This document shows, piece after piece, positions 17,920 through 26,359 of a DNA stretch of 64,000 bases. The stretch spans positions 275,662 to 339,661 of the forward strand of contig NZ_RJSF01000044.1 in NCBI RefSeq assembly GCF_003725535.1. The letters are read 5' to 3'. A model generated the notes under the pieces. It was not told the origin of the DNA. It saw nothing but the letters and a program-made list of their open reading frames with translations, and searched no databases. Position numbers and translations under genes: made by a program. Every line of letters starts with the position of its first letter. Within the stretch, counting starts at the first letter, position 1. Source of the DNA: Nocardioides pocheonensis. GTDB lineage: Bacteria > Actinomycetota > Actinomycetes > Propionibacteriales > Nocardioidaceae.

Positions 17920-18632
17920 CAGGCGTCGGTCCTCTGGTGGAAGGTCAAGGTGGTGTTGCCGATCCGGATCACGGCGCCGTCGGTGAGGGTGGCGTCCTCG
18001 ACCTTGCGGCCGTTGACCAGCACGCCGTTGGTGGAGCCGAGGTCGTGGACGCTCACCCGCGGCCCGTTGGCGTCCTCGGCGACCCGGAACTCCGCGTGCC
18101 GGCGGGAGACGCCGGGGTCGTTGACCCGCAGGTCGGCGTCGTTGCCGCGCCCGACGACCACGCCGGGAGCCGAGAGCGGCAGCCGCTCACCGTTGATCTC
18201 GACGATCGCCGTGGCCCGGCGTACCTGTGTCTCGGTCGGGTCCGGACCGGCCTGGCTGACCCGGGCGACCGCCTTGCTGCGGACGCGGAAGCGCCCGGTG
18301 GTGAGGTCGTCGGCCTGCTCGAGGCTGATCGTCACCGGCCCGGTGAACACGTAGGACTGGCCGGCGGCGTGCTCCTTGAGCATCGCGACCAGCTCCTGGT
18401 GGAGCGTCGGGCCGAGACCCTCGAGGCGTTCCAGGTCGGGGGCGGACAGCTCCACGTGGAAGTCGTTGGGCACGATCCGCCGGTCGCGGCTGAGGATCTG
18501 GGCCGTGTTGTCGACCTCGCGCGCCAGCGCGGCGGAGATCTCGACGGGCTGCACGGCACTGCGGAAGGTGCGCGCGAAGACGCCGGAGATGAGCTGCTCG
18601 AGCTTCTGCTCGAAGCGCTGCAGGCCTCCCAC
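17919..18632 (-). CDS. fhaA: FHA-domain protein FhaA with DUF3662 N-terminus
   Basis: The 237-aa protein starts with the DUF3662 domain (GGLQRFEQKLEQLISGVFAR and EISAALAREVDN), which binds the kinase-like domain partner and PknB targets in mycobacteria. It ends with an FHA domain (VVVGRGNDADLRV, SRRHAEF, DLGSTNGVLVNG). FhaA binds phosphorylated MviN/MurJ, linking PknB to lipid II export. GTG at 18632 has AGGAGG 4-5 bases upstream, which fixes this start; longer frames upstream run into the promoter. It is the first gene of the seven-gene operon down to pknB. Confidence 0.95.
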   Translation of the reverse strand: MGGLQRFEQKLEQLISGVFARTFRSAVQPVEISAALAREVDNTAQILSRDRRIVPNDFHVELSAPDLERLEGLGPTLHQELVAMLKEHAAGQSYVFTGPVTISLEQADDLTTGRFRVRSKAVARVSQAGPDPTETQVRRATAIVEINGERLPLSAPGVVVGRGNDADLRVNDPGVSRRHAEFRVAEDANGPRVSVHDLGSTNGVLVNGRKVEDATLTDGAVIRIGNTTLTFHQRTDA

Positions 18633-18764
18633 GCCGCCTCCTCCTCGTGCCGTGTCCGGTCTCGGTCTGCTCTTGGTCTGCTCGGGTGTGCTCTCGGTCC
18701 GCTGTTCGCTCGTGCTGCATGCTGGTGCCGGCTCCACGTGCGCTGATCCGGACGTCCCGCCGAT

Positions 18765-18770
18765 CGTATA
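18765..18770 (-). promoter_or_regulatory. Candidate -10 box for the fhaA-pknB operon
   Basis: On the minus strand the hexamer TATACG lies about 130 bases upstream of the fhaA GTG. No good -35 is visible at the right spacing. It is the most promoter-like A/T-rich spot in an otherwise GC-rich leader. This is a weak call by eye. Confidence 0.35.
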
Positions 18771-18810
18771 GGGACGCGCACGGCCGGTTCGCGCGCCGTG
18801 GCGGGGCGGT

Positions 18811-18840
18811 TTGGGAGGCCGGACGGGTCTGGGATAGCCT
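18811..18840 (+). promoter_or_regulatory. Candidate tRNA-Leu promoter
   Basis: TTGGGA (18811-18816) and TAGCCT (18835-18840) are separated by 18 bases. They end 13 bases before the mature tRNA-Leu 5' end, a usual layout for a stable-RNA promoter. This is judged by eye. Confidence 0.45.
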
Positions 18841-18853
18841 GAGCCCGCTTCAC

Positions 18854-18937
18854 GCGCGAGTGGCGGAATAGGCAGACGCGCACGGTTCAGGTCCGTGTGC
18901 CCGAAAGGGCGTGGGGGTTCAACTCCCCCCTCGCGCA
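18854..18937 (+). tRNA. tRNA-Leu (anticodon CAG)
   Basis: The acceptor stem GCGCGAG (18854-18860) pairs with CTCGCGC (18930-18936), with discriminator A at 18937. The anticodon stem is CACGG/CCGTG with loop TTCAGGT, so the anticodon is CAG (18888-18890). The long variable arm (CCGAAAGGGCG region) is typical of class II tRNA-Leu. The T-arm has GGTTCAA. CCA is not encoded. The 3' half is the insertion target of the island array that follows; this copy stays complete and presumably functional. Confidence 0.95.
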
Positions 18938-18943
18938 CGTGAG
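18916..18943 (+). repeat. Attachment core A (tRNA-Leu 3' end), left boundary of unit 1
   Basis: The 28 bases from GGTTCAACTC to CGCACGTGAG are found exactly at 36358-36385 and 47647-47674. They include the 3' strand of the T-arm and the acceptor stem of tRNA-Leu plus 6 bases past the tRNA. A tRNA 3' end repeated downstream is the standard mark of site-specific integration by a tyrosine recombinase. Copy A belongs to the complete tRNA gene. Confidence 0.9.
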
Positions 18944-19175
18944 TAGCCCCGGGTCCTTGTATCCGGGGCTTCGTCCGTATTTCGGTGCGGCTCCTTGGAA
19001 CGGTCACTTGGAATGCCTCGCGGTATTCGGTTGTCGCCGTTGCCGCGGCGTCGCTCGCTCCTCTCGGGTGTGTGGCCGTCTCAGTCACCTAAGTTGTCGC
19101 GGTGCCCGCGGGCGATCAATCCGCTTCAACTTTCTGAAGAATCCCGCAGCTACGGGCACCCATCGGGGTGCATGT
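18944..19175. other. Left end of unit 1 (LE1): iterons and palindrome
   Basis: This non-coding end resembles the left end of unit 2 (36386-36630). The most conserved piece, CGGTTGTCGCCGTTGCCG at 19028-19045, reads on the other strand as two 10-bp-spaced copies of the iteron seen in the right ends (GGCAACGG and ACAACCG). A palindrome-like site, GCACCC (19156-19161) and GGGTGC (19166-19171), lies about 210 bp from core A. Another matching piece is GGGCGATCAATCCGC (19110-19124). I read these as recombinase or excisionase arm sites. This function is inferred from geometry. Confidence 0.6.
18945..18970 (+). terminator. Hairpin after tRNA-Leu
   Basis: AGCCCCGG (18945-18952) pairs with CCGGGGCT (18963-18970), followed by a short TCGTCC run without a long T-tract. 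Related hairpins follow attachment copies B and C. It probably ends the tRNA transcript, and it travels with the attachment core. Confidence 0.65.
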
Positions 19176-19339
19176 CTCCCGAGCCGGTGACAGGGCAGGC
19201 TTTGCCAGCACGCTTGGTGGCGGAGGAGGCGCGTAAGCGGCATGCCTCGTGGTTGACGAGTGAGTCTCCGTCCACCCCGGAGGTTGTGGAAGCGCGCCAG
19301 CGCCACCGTGAAACTCTGATCGTTCGATCTGGGTCCTGA
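19172..19339 (+). CDS. Possible small ORF (55 aa) at the left end of unit 1
   Basis: ATG at 19172 opens a 55-aa frame (MSPEPVTGQALPARL, then EEARKRHASWL and EARQRHRETL). It is charged and helical in its second half. There is no clear ribosome site, and the ATG overlaps the palindrome of the left end. An excisionase-like role would fit the position, but no known motif supports it and unit 2 has no equivalent. It may be noise. Confidence 0.25.
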   Translation: MSPEPVTGQALPARLVAEEARKRHASWLTSESPSTPEVVEARQRHRETLIVRSGS

Positions 19340-19354
19340 GTGACGGCTGGGTTC

Positions 19355-20176
19355 TCACGCGTCGCGCAGAAAGTCCTCGACGAGTGCGGCCGCTGCGTGG
19401 CTCTCGTCGAGGAGGAACAGGTGGCCGGCTCCGTCGATCACTCGGAGCTGGGCTTGGGGGATGAGTGACGCGAGAATTCGGCCGTTGACTGGCCGAGCGA
19501 TGGGGTCGTCACCCCCCGTAATCACGAGTGTGCGCGCTTCCAGCTTGCGTAGCCAAGGCACACTGCTCCACCCGACGACGGCGCACAGCTGCCCGAAGTA
19601 GCCCCACCATGACGGCGGCCGTTGGAAGCCGGCGACCAGCGAACCCTCGCGAGCCGGGTCGAGCCGTGCTCGTCCGCCGTAGAGGTTGCTGGCGACGCGG
19701 CTCGCGTAAGAGGGCGACCAGTACCGCAGCGGGGTGAGCATGTGCACCAGTGCCGAAGGCTTGCCAGGGGGGCCTCCTATTCCGGGGCCGGTGGCCGCCA
19801 GGACGAGCCGGTGGAGTCGCGTCGGAGCGCGTCTGGCGAACTCTTGGGCGACGAACCCGCCGAAGGAGATGCCGAGGACGTGCGCACGGTCGATTTGGAG
19901 GTCGTCAAGGACGCCGACCGCGATGCGCGCCAGGCCTCGCATCCTTCTGGGAGGGAAGACCGCCGGCGTGGCCCCGGCACCGGGCAGGTCGAAGGTGATG
20001 ACCCGGAATCCGCGCGAGACCATCTGGCTTTCGAAGTCTCGCCACAGTTCGAGGCTGGCGCCGATACCCATGATGAGCAGTAGTGGTTCGCCGTTGGTGA
20101 GGCCTCGGACCGAGACCCTGACGTGTGCGCCTCGGATCCGTACCGTACGAATCGCGGCGAGGTTCTCTGAGCTCAT
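19355..20176 (-). CDS. Alpha/beta hydrolase, PHA-depolymerase-like
   Basis: The 273-aa alpha/beta hydrolase has the oxyanion-region motif LLLIMGIGASLELW, the nucleophile elbow GISFGG (Ser), a probable Asp in ITGGDDPIARP and the His in DGAGHLFLLDE. It most resembles intracellular medium-chain PHA depolymerases (PhaZ of pseudomonads), and the directly coupled PHA synthase upstream (ATGA, 20173-20176) supports this. An ordinary esterase is the alternative. It is the last gene of a long minus-strand series that begins at 35879. Confidence 0.75.
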   Translation of the reverse strand: MSSENLAAIRTVRIRGAHVRVSVRGLTNGEPLLLIMGIGASLELWRDFESQMVSRGFRVITFDLPGAGATPAVFPPRRMRGLARIAVGVLDDLQIDRAHVLGISFGGFVAQEFARRAPTRLHRLVLAATGPGIGGPPGKPSALVHMLTPLRYWSPSYASRVASNLYGGRARLDPAREGSLVAGFQRPPSWWGYFGQLCAVVGWSSVPWLRKLEARTLVITGGDDPIARPVNGRILASLIPQAQLRVIDGAGHLFLLDESHAAAALVEDFLRDA

Positions 20177-21867
20177 GTGTCGAGCACGTAGCTGCCAGGG
20201 GCGTCGATCAGCGGGCGAAATCGTGGTGTCCCCAGGGTCGGGGGCGCCGGCCCCATCTTCCCAGAGCGGGCGGCGAGCCACTGGGCGTAGTGGGGCCACC
20301 AACTGCCTGGCCGGGTTTCGGCGGATGCGACGAACTCGGCGGGGGAGGTCGGCTGGTGGGCTGAGGTCTGGAAGCTGGCTTTGGCATTCGTCGGCGGGTT
20401 GACGAGCGCCGCAATGTGCCCGCTGGTGGACAGCACGAACTCCGTCTTGCCGCCGAGGAGTGCAGTAGATCGGTAGCAGTTCTGCCATGGGGTGATGTGG
20501 TCGGTGCGCCCGCCGACGATGAAGGCGTCCGCCGTGATCTTGCTGAGGTCGACCGGGACGCCGAGCGCGGTCGCGTCGCCGGCGGTGACCAGCTTGTTGG
20601 CTAGGGAGAGCTCCAAGAAGTCGCGGTGCAGCTGTGCCGGCATCCGGGTCGTGTCAGAGTTCCAGAACAAGATGTCGAACGCCGGCGGCTTCTGCCCGAG
20701 CAGGTAGTTGTTGACCCAGTAATTCCAAATCAGGTCGTTGGGCCGCAGCCAAGCGAACACCTCGGCAAGGACCGCGCCGTCGAGATAGCCCACACGCTTG
20801 GAGAGGGCCGCCGCTGCAGCAGCCCGCTTGTGATCGACCAGCGCCTGCGCGGTCCCTGCACCCGCCTGGTCGAGGACTGTGACCGCCAGGGTCAGCGAGG
20901 CAAGTTCCCCACCGCGACCGGTTCCCGCCAGGTGCGCCGCGGCCATAGACGCGACGATTCCTCCCGAGCACGTGCCGTGGAGTCCAACGCGTTCGATGCC
21001 GGCGATCTCTCGCGCGGCGTCCATCGCCTCCAGGGCACCGTGGATGTAGGTGTCGAGGTTCCAGTCGGCGTGTCGAGCCGTGGGGTTGCGCCAGGAGATC
21101 ATGAAGACCTGCTGTCCTTGACCGAGCAGGAACTCCACGTAGCTGCGCCCCGGCGCGAGGTCAAGCACGTAGTACTTGTTGATCGTCGGCGGGACCATGA
21201 GCAACGGCACTTCCCGCACCTGCTCGGTGATCGGGGCGTACTGGATGAGCTCGAGAACCGGCGTCCGCAGGACGACCGATCCCTTGGTGGCGCCGATGTT
21301 GGTGCCGACCGCGAACTGGCTACTGTCCACCATGCTCGGGACGCGCGGCCGGCTGGACAGATCGTGCAGGAGGTTGCGCAGACCCCGCCCGAGGTTCGCG
21401 CCGCCGGTGTTGACGACTTCCTTGAGCGCCACGGGGTTCAAGAGCATGTTGTTGGATGGCGCGAGTGCGTCCACGAGGTTCTCGACGAAGAGCCGCACAC
21501 GCTTCTGAGCACGCTCCTCGAGCTCGGCGTCGTCGACCAGTTGCAGCGCCTTCTCCGCTGCGGCCAGGTAGGCCTGAACGGTACGGCGCAGCAGGCCGTT
21601 GTCGGTCCAGGCGGGATCGGAGAAGCGACGGTCGCGACTGGACGCGGAGATGGTGGAGGTGCCGGCGATAACGCGGGTGAGTTCCGCGGCCAGGTCCGCT
21701 AGCCGGCCGCCGGTCGTCCGTGGTCGCCGCGCCAATGCCGCAGCCCATCGGAGTAGCGCGGCGCCCGGCAGCACGTCGGGCACCCCGAGACGGCTGGCGT
21801 TGGCGAGAAGGCTGTCGAGGGGGACAGCGAGCTCGCGCTGGTCGAGCTGGACGTGCACTTGGCTCAT
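20173..21867 (-). CDS. phaC: Polyhydroxyalkanoate synthase (PhaC)
   Basis: The 564-aa enzyme polymerises hydroxyacyl-CoA into polyester granules. The lipase-like box is GTCSGG with catalytic Cys; the Asp is in VGGRTDHITPW and the His in STSGHIAALVNPP. Conserved PhaC features are PPTINKYYVLDL, VFMISWRNP, LDTYIHGALEAMD and DLIWNYWVNNYLLG. At about 560 aa it needs no PhaE or PhaR partner and fits class I/II synthases. It overlaps the depolymerase-like gene and sits in unit 1 of the tRNA-Leu array, so the polyester module appears to be mobile cargo. Confidence 0.93.
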   Translation of the reverse strand: MSQVHVQLDQRELAVPLDSLLANASRLGVPDVLPGAALLRWAAALARRPRTTGGRLADLAAELTRVIAGTSTISASSRDRRFSDPAWTDNGLLRRTVQAYLAAAEKALQLVDDAELEERAQKRVRLFVENLVDALAPSNNMLLNPVALKEVVNTGGANLGRGLRNLLHDLSSRPRVPSMVDSSQFAVGTNIGATKGSVVLRTPVLELIQYAPITEQVREVPLLMVPPTINKYYVLDLAPGRSYVEFLLGQGQQVFMISWRNPTARHADWNLDTYIHGALEAMDAAREIAGIERVGLHGTCSGGIVASMAAAHLAGTGRGGELASLTLAVTVLDQAGAGTAQALVDHKRAAAAAALSKRVGYLDGAVLAEVFAWLRPNDLIWNYWVNNYLLGQKPPAFDILFWNSDTTRMPAQLHRDFLELSLANKLVTAGDATALGVPVDLSKITADAFIVGGRTDHITPWQNCYRSTALLGGKTEFVLSTSGHIAALVNPPTNAKASFQTSAHQPTSPAEFVASAETRPGSWWPHYAQWLAARSGKMGPAPPTLGTPRFRPLIDAPGSYVLDT

Positions 21868-21907
21868 TCGTCATCTTCCTCGGCGAGTTCTGTCGAACGG
21901 GTCGGCT

Positions 21908-22756
21908 TCAACGGGGTCCGTCGACGAAGATGTCGAGTTCCAGCTCGTGTTCGGCCCCGTACTTCGTGAAGTCGGTGACGCCGGCGTCCCTGAGCACCTC
22001 GACATCCAGCAGCGTCCGGCCGGTGCAATGGCTGGCAGGGCGCTGCAGGATCTCCACAGCCGCGTCAGCCACGATGTCTGGTGTACGGGCACGCGCCATC
22101 GCCGCCTGGCCACCGAGGAGGTTCTCGACGGCCGCCGTGGCGATGATCGTCTCGGGCCACAGGCAGTTGGCCGCCACGCCCTGGGGGGCGTACTCGGTCG
22201 CCCATCCGAGGGTGAGGATCGTCATCCCGTATTTCGCCATGGTGTAGGCGGGGTGCCTGCCGAGCCATGCGGGGTTGAAGTTCAGTGGGGGTGCTAGCGA
22301 CAGGATGTGCGGGTTGTCACTCGCGAGGAGGTAGGGCAAGGCCGCTCGGGTGAACAGGTAGGTGCCTCGCAGTTGGATCTGCATCATCAGGTCGAAGCGT
22401 TTGAGCGGCAGGTCAGCGGTGCCAGCGATGGCGAGAGCGGAGGCGTTGTTGATGCAGACATCGATTCCTCCGAACTGCTCGACAGTCTCGCTCACCGCTC
22501 GTTCGACGCAGCTTTCATCCCGGACGTCGCCCACGATGGCCAGCGCCTTCCCGCCTGCTGCTCGGATCTGCTCGGCAGCCGAATGGACGGTTCCGGTCAG
22601 GCGGGGGTCGGGCGTATCGGTCTTCGCGAGGAGGGCGACGTTTGCGCCCTCCCGGGCGGCGGCGATCCCGATCGCCAGGCCGATGCCGCGGCTACCGCCG
22701 GACATGAGCACGGTGCGGCCCGTGAGTTGGCCCTTGGGCTGGTGGTCACGACTCAT
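21908..22756 (-). CDS. Short-chain dehydrogenase, HSDL2-like
   Basis: The 282-aa SDR has the nucleotide-binding motif GGSRGIGLAI, CINNASAL and the catalytic YTMAK. The C-terminal half (LWPETIIATAAVENLLGG) is typical of the HSDL2/AtuG-like subgroup, often linked to fatty-acyl or terpenoid-derived substrates. The substrate here is unknown. It overlaps the substrate-binding protein gene by 11 bases. A 40-base gap separates it from phaC, so one transcript is likely. Confidence 0.85.
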   Translation of the reverse strand: MSRDHQPKGQLTGRTVLMSGGSRGIGLAIGIAAAREGANVALLAKTDTPDPRLTGTVHSAAEQIRAAGGKALAIVGDVRDESCVERAVSETVEQFGGIDVCINNASALAIAGTADLPLKRFDLMMQIQLRGTYLFTRAALPYLLASDNPHILSLAPPLNFNPAWLGRHPAYTMAKYGMTILTLGWATEYAPQGVAANCLWPETIIATAAVENLLGGQAAMARARTPDIVADAAVEILQRPASHCTGRTLLDVEVLRDAGVTDFTKYGAEHELELDIFVDGPR

Positions 22757-23717
22757 CGACGTAGTCCGCGAGCTTGACGGGGTCCTTGAGGAACCCGTAC
22801 TTGGTCATCAGCTCGAGCTCATGCTGGGACGACTCGATCTTCAGGTCGGTGCCGAACGCAGGAAGTTTGGAGGTTCGGATGAGTCCCTCTGGCGCGCCGG
22901 TGATCTCGGCGATAGCGGTAATCAGGGCTTCCTTGTCGCTGCTCGCCAACTGGTTGCCGCGGGCCAGGACCGAGCGCAGTTTGTCGACGAGCTGGGGGTT
23001 CTCGGCCGCGAACTTCGCGGAGACGATGTTGTAGGCCTGGACTGGCTGCTCGCCGTAGGGCTCTGTCATGTTCTCGATGACGGTGTTGGTCTCCCCTGCC
23101 ATGGTCGCCGCCAGCGGGTAGAGCACGTGGCCGGCGTCGATCTGGCCCGAGCGCAGGGCCGCTGGCATTTCGGTCGCCGGGATGAGCACGAACTTGATCG
23201 AGTTCACGTCGACGCCGTCGTTCTCTAGGGTCTTGAGCAGCGCCGCGTGGTTGTTGTTCTGCAGCTGGATGAGGCCAACCTTCTTGCCCTCGAGGTCTTT
23301 CGGCTTGGTGATGCCGCTGTCCTTCATGGACAGGATCGACATGTCGTTGTTGACCATGTAGGTCGTCCCAATGATCTTCAACTTGAGGCCTTGTGCGAGT
23401 GCCTGGGCGAGGTTGCCCGGGTTGAGGGCGCTGAAGTCGATCGTGCCGTTGAGCAGGTTCGGGACGACGTCGGCCGGAGTGCGGAGCTCGACCTTCTTGA
23501 CCTTCAGCCCGCTGTCCTCGAAGTAGCCCTTGTCGAGGGCGAGCTGCCACCCCCCCAGCCCGGCGAACGGCAGCCAGCCGACCTTGAGCTCACCCGACTC
23601 GGACTTCGAGGTGGTGTCGTTGCCACCGCACGCGGTAGCCGCGAGGGCGAGGAGAAGTGCTGTGGCGATGGCGACGAGATTTCGGAGCGGCCGCCTGAAG
23701 GTGCTGCTGGTCAACAT
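22746..23717 (-). CDS. ABC transporter substrate-binding lipoprotein (NMT1/SsuA type)
   Basis: The 323-aa lipoprotein has signal and lipobox LAATACGG (Cys near residue 29) followed by a two-lobed NitT/TauT-type binding domain (LKVGWLPFAGLGGWQLALDKGYF, DFSALNPGNLAQALAQG, KKVGLIQLQ). It delivers an organic ligand to the permease pair at 24741-26359. NitT/TauT systems carry nitrate, sulfonates, taurine, thiamine precursors or aromatic acids; the ligand cannot be read from sequence. Confidence 0.9.
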   Translation of the reverse strand: MLTSSTFRRPLRNLVAIATALLLALAATACGGNDTTSKSESGELKVGWLPFAGLGGWQLALDKGYFEDSGLKVKKVELRTPADVVPNLLNGTIDFSALNPGNLAQALAQGLKLKIIGTTYMVNNDMSILSMKDSGITKPKDLEGKKVGLIQLQNNNHAALLKTLENDGVDVNSIKFVLIPATEMPAALRSGQIDAGHVLYPLAATMAGETNTVIENMTEPYGEQPVQAYNIVSAKFAAENPQLVDKLRSVLARGNQLASSDKEALITAIAEITGAPEGLIRTSKLPAFGTDLKIESSQHELELMTKYGFLKDPVKLADYVDES

Positions 23718-23823
23718 GTCGGTCCTCTTTGGTTAGATGGTGTCCCGCCGAGCTCGGGACGTGGGGTGGTCACCAGGTCGGTGCTGTGGGTGTCCGACTC
23801 GGCTTGGTTGGTGGAGCGTCGGA

Positions 23824-24744
23824 TCAGGAGTCGGGGTCCACGGATCGCTCGGCGACGATGAGCTCCAGCACACGCGTGCGGAGGTCGATGAAGCCGCCCA
23901 GTGCCTTGGTGTGGATCTGGTCGCGAGGCCGGGGAAGGTCGACATCGATCGTGGTGCGGACCCGCGTCGGGCGGTGGCTGAGAGCGATGACGCGGTCACC
24001 CAAGTAGACCGACTCGTCGATGTCGTGCGTGACGAGGATGATGGTCATGCCGGTCCTAGCGTGCACGTGGAGCAGGAGGTCCTCAAGGTCTCCTCGAACC
24101 TGCGCATCCAGGGAAGCGAAGGGCTCGTCCATCAGGAGCACGTTGGGCTGGAAGGCGAGGGCGCGGGCGATCGCCACCCGCTGCTGCATGCCCCCGGACA
24201 ACTGCCAGGGGTACTTGTCGCCGACGTCGGCGAGGCCTACCTCGGACAACGCCTTGGCCGCGCGCGCGGCCAACTCCCGCTTTGGCAGACCTGTGCCGCG
24301 CAGGGGGAACTCGACGTTGGCGCGCACCTTCTGCCATGGCATCAGGGACCGGGTGTACTCCTGGAACACCATGGCGACACCCGGGGTCACCCCGGAGGCG
24401 GGAGTTCCGTTGACGCGGACCTCCCCCGTGGTGGGGCGGAGCAGTCCCGACAGCGCCTTGAGCAGCGTTGTCTTGCCGCACCCGGAGGGTCCGACGATCG
24501 ACAAGAACTCCCCGGCACGCGCTTGGAAGCTGACGTCGCCAATCGCTGTGACAGCGCTTCGTCCTCGTCCGTATGTCACGCCGAGGTGGCGTGCCTCGAG
24601 GACGACGGGGCGCTCTTGGGCGTTCCGCGGCGCGGTCGCGGCCGAGTTCTGCTCCGAGGTCGGCTCGGAGGCGGTGGCGATGGGCATGGCGAACCCGCTT
24701 TCGGTAGGGGTGGGGCGGTCGTCGCGGTCGGAGGCCCGCATCAT
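23824..24744 (-). CDS. ABC transporter ATP-binding protein (NitT/TauT type)
   Basis: The 306-aa ATPase has Walker A GPSGCGKTT, Q-loop FQEYT, signature LSGGMQQRVAIARAL, Walker B VLLMDEPF and the H-loop THDI. An N-terminal extension of about 45 residues precedes the domain. The ATG at 24744 overlaps the permease stop (ATGA), which favours this start; an internal MPIATASEP start is possible. It powers uptake with the two permeases upstream. Confidence 0.92.
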   Translation of the reverse strand: MMRASDRDDRPTPTESGFAMPIATASEPTSEQNSAATAPRNAQERPVVLEARHLGVTYGRGRSAVTAIGDVSFQARAGEFLSIVGPSGCGKTTLLKALSGLLRPTTGEVRVNGTPASGVTPGVAMVFQEYTRSLMPWQKVRANVEFPLRGTGLPKRELAARAAKALSEVGLADVGDKYPWQLSGGMQQRVAIARALAFQPNVLLMDEPFASLDAQVRGDLEDLLLHVHARTGMTIILVTHDIDESVYLGDRVIALSHRPTRVRTTIDVDLPRPRDQIHTKALGGFIDLRTRVLELIVAERSVDPDS

Positions 24745-25520
24745 GGGGCCGTCCGTTCCAGCGAGCGGTACTGCCGGTGCCACCCGAGCAGCACGCGCTC
24801 CGCGAGCACGACGGTGCAGGTCAGGACGGACCCAACGAGGCCGATCATCAACAGCCCCGACCACGTCTCCTGAATGTCGAAGGACTGCTGGGCACTGATC
24901 ACGAGGTAGCCGAGGCCGGAGCTTGAAGCCAGCATGTTGGCGACGATCACGGTGCCGACCGCAGCCGCAACTGCGATGCGGACGCCCGCCATGACCTGCG
25001 GCATCGCGGCAGGGATGGTCACCCGGAGGAGGCGCCGGCGCGCTGACACGCCGTAGACGCGGGCGGTGTCGATCATGACCCGGTCGGCGGCGCGCACGCC
25101 GTCGGAGGTCGAGACGAGAATGGGCCATGTGGCGGCGAAGGCGACAAGTGCCGCCTCCATGCGCTGTCCGGGACCTAGGACGACGAGGCCGATAGGCACC
25201 AGGGCCACTACGGGCATGCTTCGGAGGAACTCAGTGATGGGTCGCAGATCACGACGGGCGCGCGCCGAGAGGCCGAGCGCGACGCCGGTGGCGATGCCAG
25301 TCACCACGGCTACCGCGAAGCCGACCCCCAAGGCCCGAACCGTCGGCAGCAGGTCGTCTTCCATTCGTTCGGTTGTCCATGTCTGCTGGAACCCATCGAC
25401 GATGTCCGATAGCGGTAGGAAGTACGGCGACGTGCTGCCGGCGCTGAGGATCCACCATGCGGCCACGAGGGTGACTGGGGCGGCGAGGCTCGTCGCGGGG
25501 CCGATCAGCTTCTTGATCAT
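24741..25520 (-). CDS. ABC transporter permease (NitT/TauT type)
   Basis: The 259-aa inner-membrane permease has about six spans and the EAA-type loop DTARVYGVSARRRLLRVTIPAA, which contacts the ATPase. It forms a heterodimer with the next permease. Coupled by ATGA overlaps on both sides. Confidence 0.9.
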   Translation of the reverse strand: MIKKLIGPATSLAAPVTLVAAWWILSAGSTSPYFLPLSDIVDGFQQTWTTERMEDDLLPTVRALGVGFAVAVVTGIATGVALGLSARARRDLRPITEFLRSMPVVALVPIGLVVLGPGQRMEAALVAFAATWPILVSTSDGVRAADRVMIDTARVYGVSARRRLLRVTIPAAMPQVMAGVRIAVAAAVGTVIVANMLASSSGLGYLVISAQQSFDIQETWSGLLMIGLVGSVLTCTVVLAERVLLGWHRQYRSLERTAP

Positions 25521-26359
25521 GACTGCGCCCCTCTCTGTGACACGTGCCAGCGCAGCGTCCGTCGTTCCAATGTGGTGAGCCCTAGCGCTACGACCAGGCC
25601 GATCAGTCCTGTCAGCAGCACCCGGGCGTAGAGCAGCGGGCGGTCTCCAACGACCGCGGCCCGTGCCATCTCCGCGCCCAGGCCCTCACCGCCGACGATC
25701 AGCGAGGTAGCGATCGCGAAGATGAGAGCGAAGGTGCCCGAGAGCCGCAGACCTGTCGACAGGTACGGCAGACAACTGGGCAGATCCACCAGGAGAACCC
25801 GGCGGATGTGGCCGACGCCGTACACCTTGGCCGTCTCGATGGCGACGGGGTCGACGTCGCGCATCCCGTACATGGCTTGGATCAGGAGCGGCCAGAGTGC
25901 AGCCAGCACGACGAAGGAGACCGTGAGGTCCTGTCCGATGCCGTAAATGAACAGCAGGATGGGCAGGGCGGCGATGCCCGGGATGGTCCGGACGAACTCC
26001 AGCGTCAGGTACGACATTCGGTAGGAGATTGACGACGCCCCCAGCAGCATCCCGACCGGGACGCCGATAGACACAACCACGAGCATGCCGAGAACCCATG
26101 CCTCCATCGACGCGCCGACCGCGGCCCAGAGCTCGGATGTCTGCAGGTCGCTGACGAGTGCCTGCAGGATGGCCGTGACCGGAGGGAAGTCCTCGCGGGG
26201 CAGGACGTCCAACACCGATACCGCCTGCCAACAGGCGGCCAGCGCCAATACGACTAGTGCCGGCTCGGCCCAACGGGACCACCGCCTCACTGCGCCGCTC
26301 CTCATCCCGCCCGTGCGCGGGTCGGCACTGGCGGTCGACACGACGGCCCGGGTGCTCAT
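25517..26359 (-). CDS. ABC transporter permease (NitT/TauT type)
   Basis: The 280-aa permease has six spans and the EAA loop ETAKVYGVGHIRRVLLVDLPS. It resembles the downstream permease in order of motifs (PGIAALPILLFIYGIGQ, VVLAALWPLLIQAMYGM). Its ATG at 26359 overlaps the stop of the acyl-CoA synthetase, so uptake and activation are made together. Confidence 0.9.
   Translation of the reverse strand: MSTRAVVSTASADPRTGGMRSGAVRRWSRWAEPALVVLALAACWQAVSVLDVLPREDFPPVTAILQALVSDLQTSELWAAVGASMEAWVLGMLVVVSIGVPVGMLLGASSISYRMSYLTLEFVRTIPGIAALPILLFIYGIGQDLTVSFVVLAALWPLLIQAMYGMRDVDPVAIETAKVYGVGHIRRVLLVDLPSCLPYLSTGLRLSGTFALIFAIATSLIVGGEGLGAEMARAAVVGDRPLLYARVLLTGLIGLVVALGLTTLERRTLRWHVSQRGAQS

Noticed and set aside
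18860-19340. Long overlapping frames across the tRNA and LE1
   Set aside because: They cover the tRNA and non-coding end motifs and have no conserved domain; only a weak 55-aa frame is mentioned.
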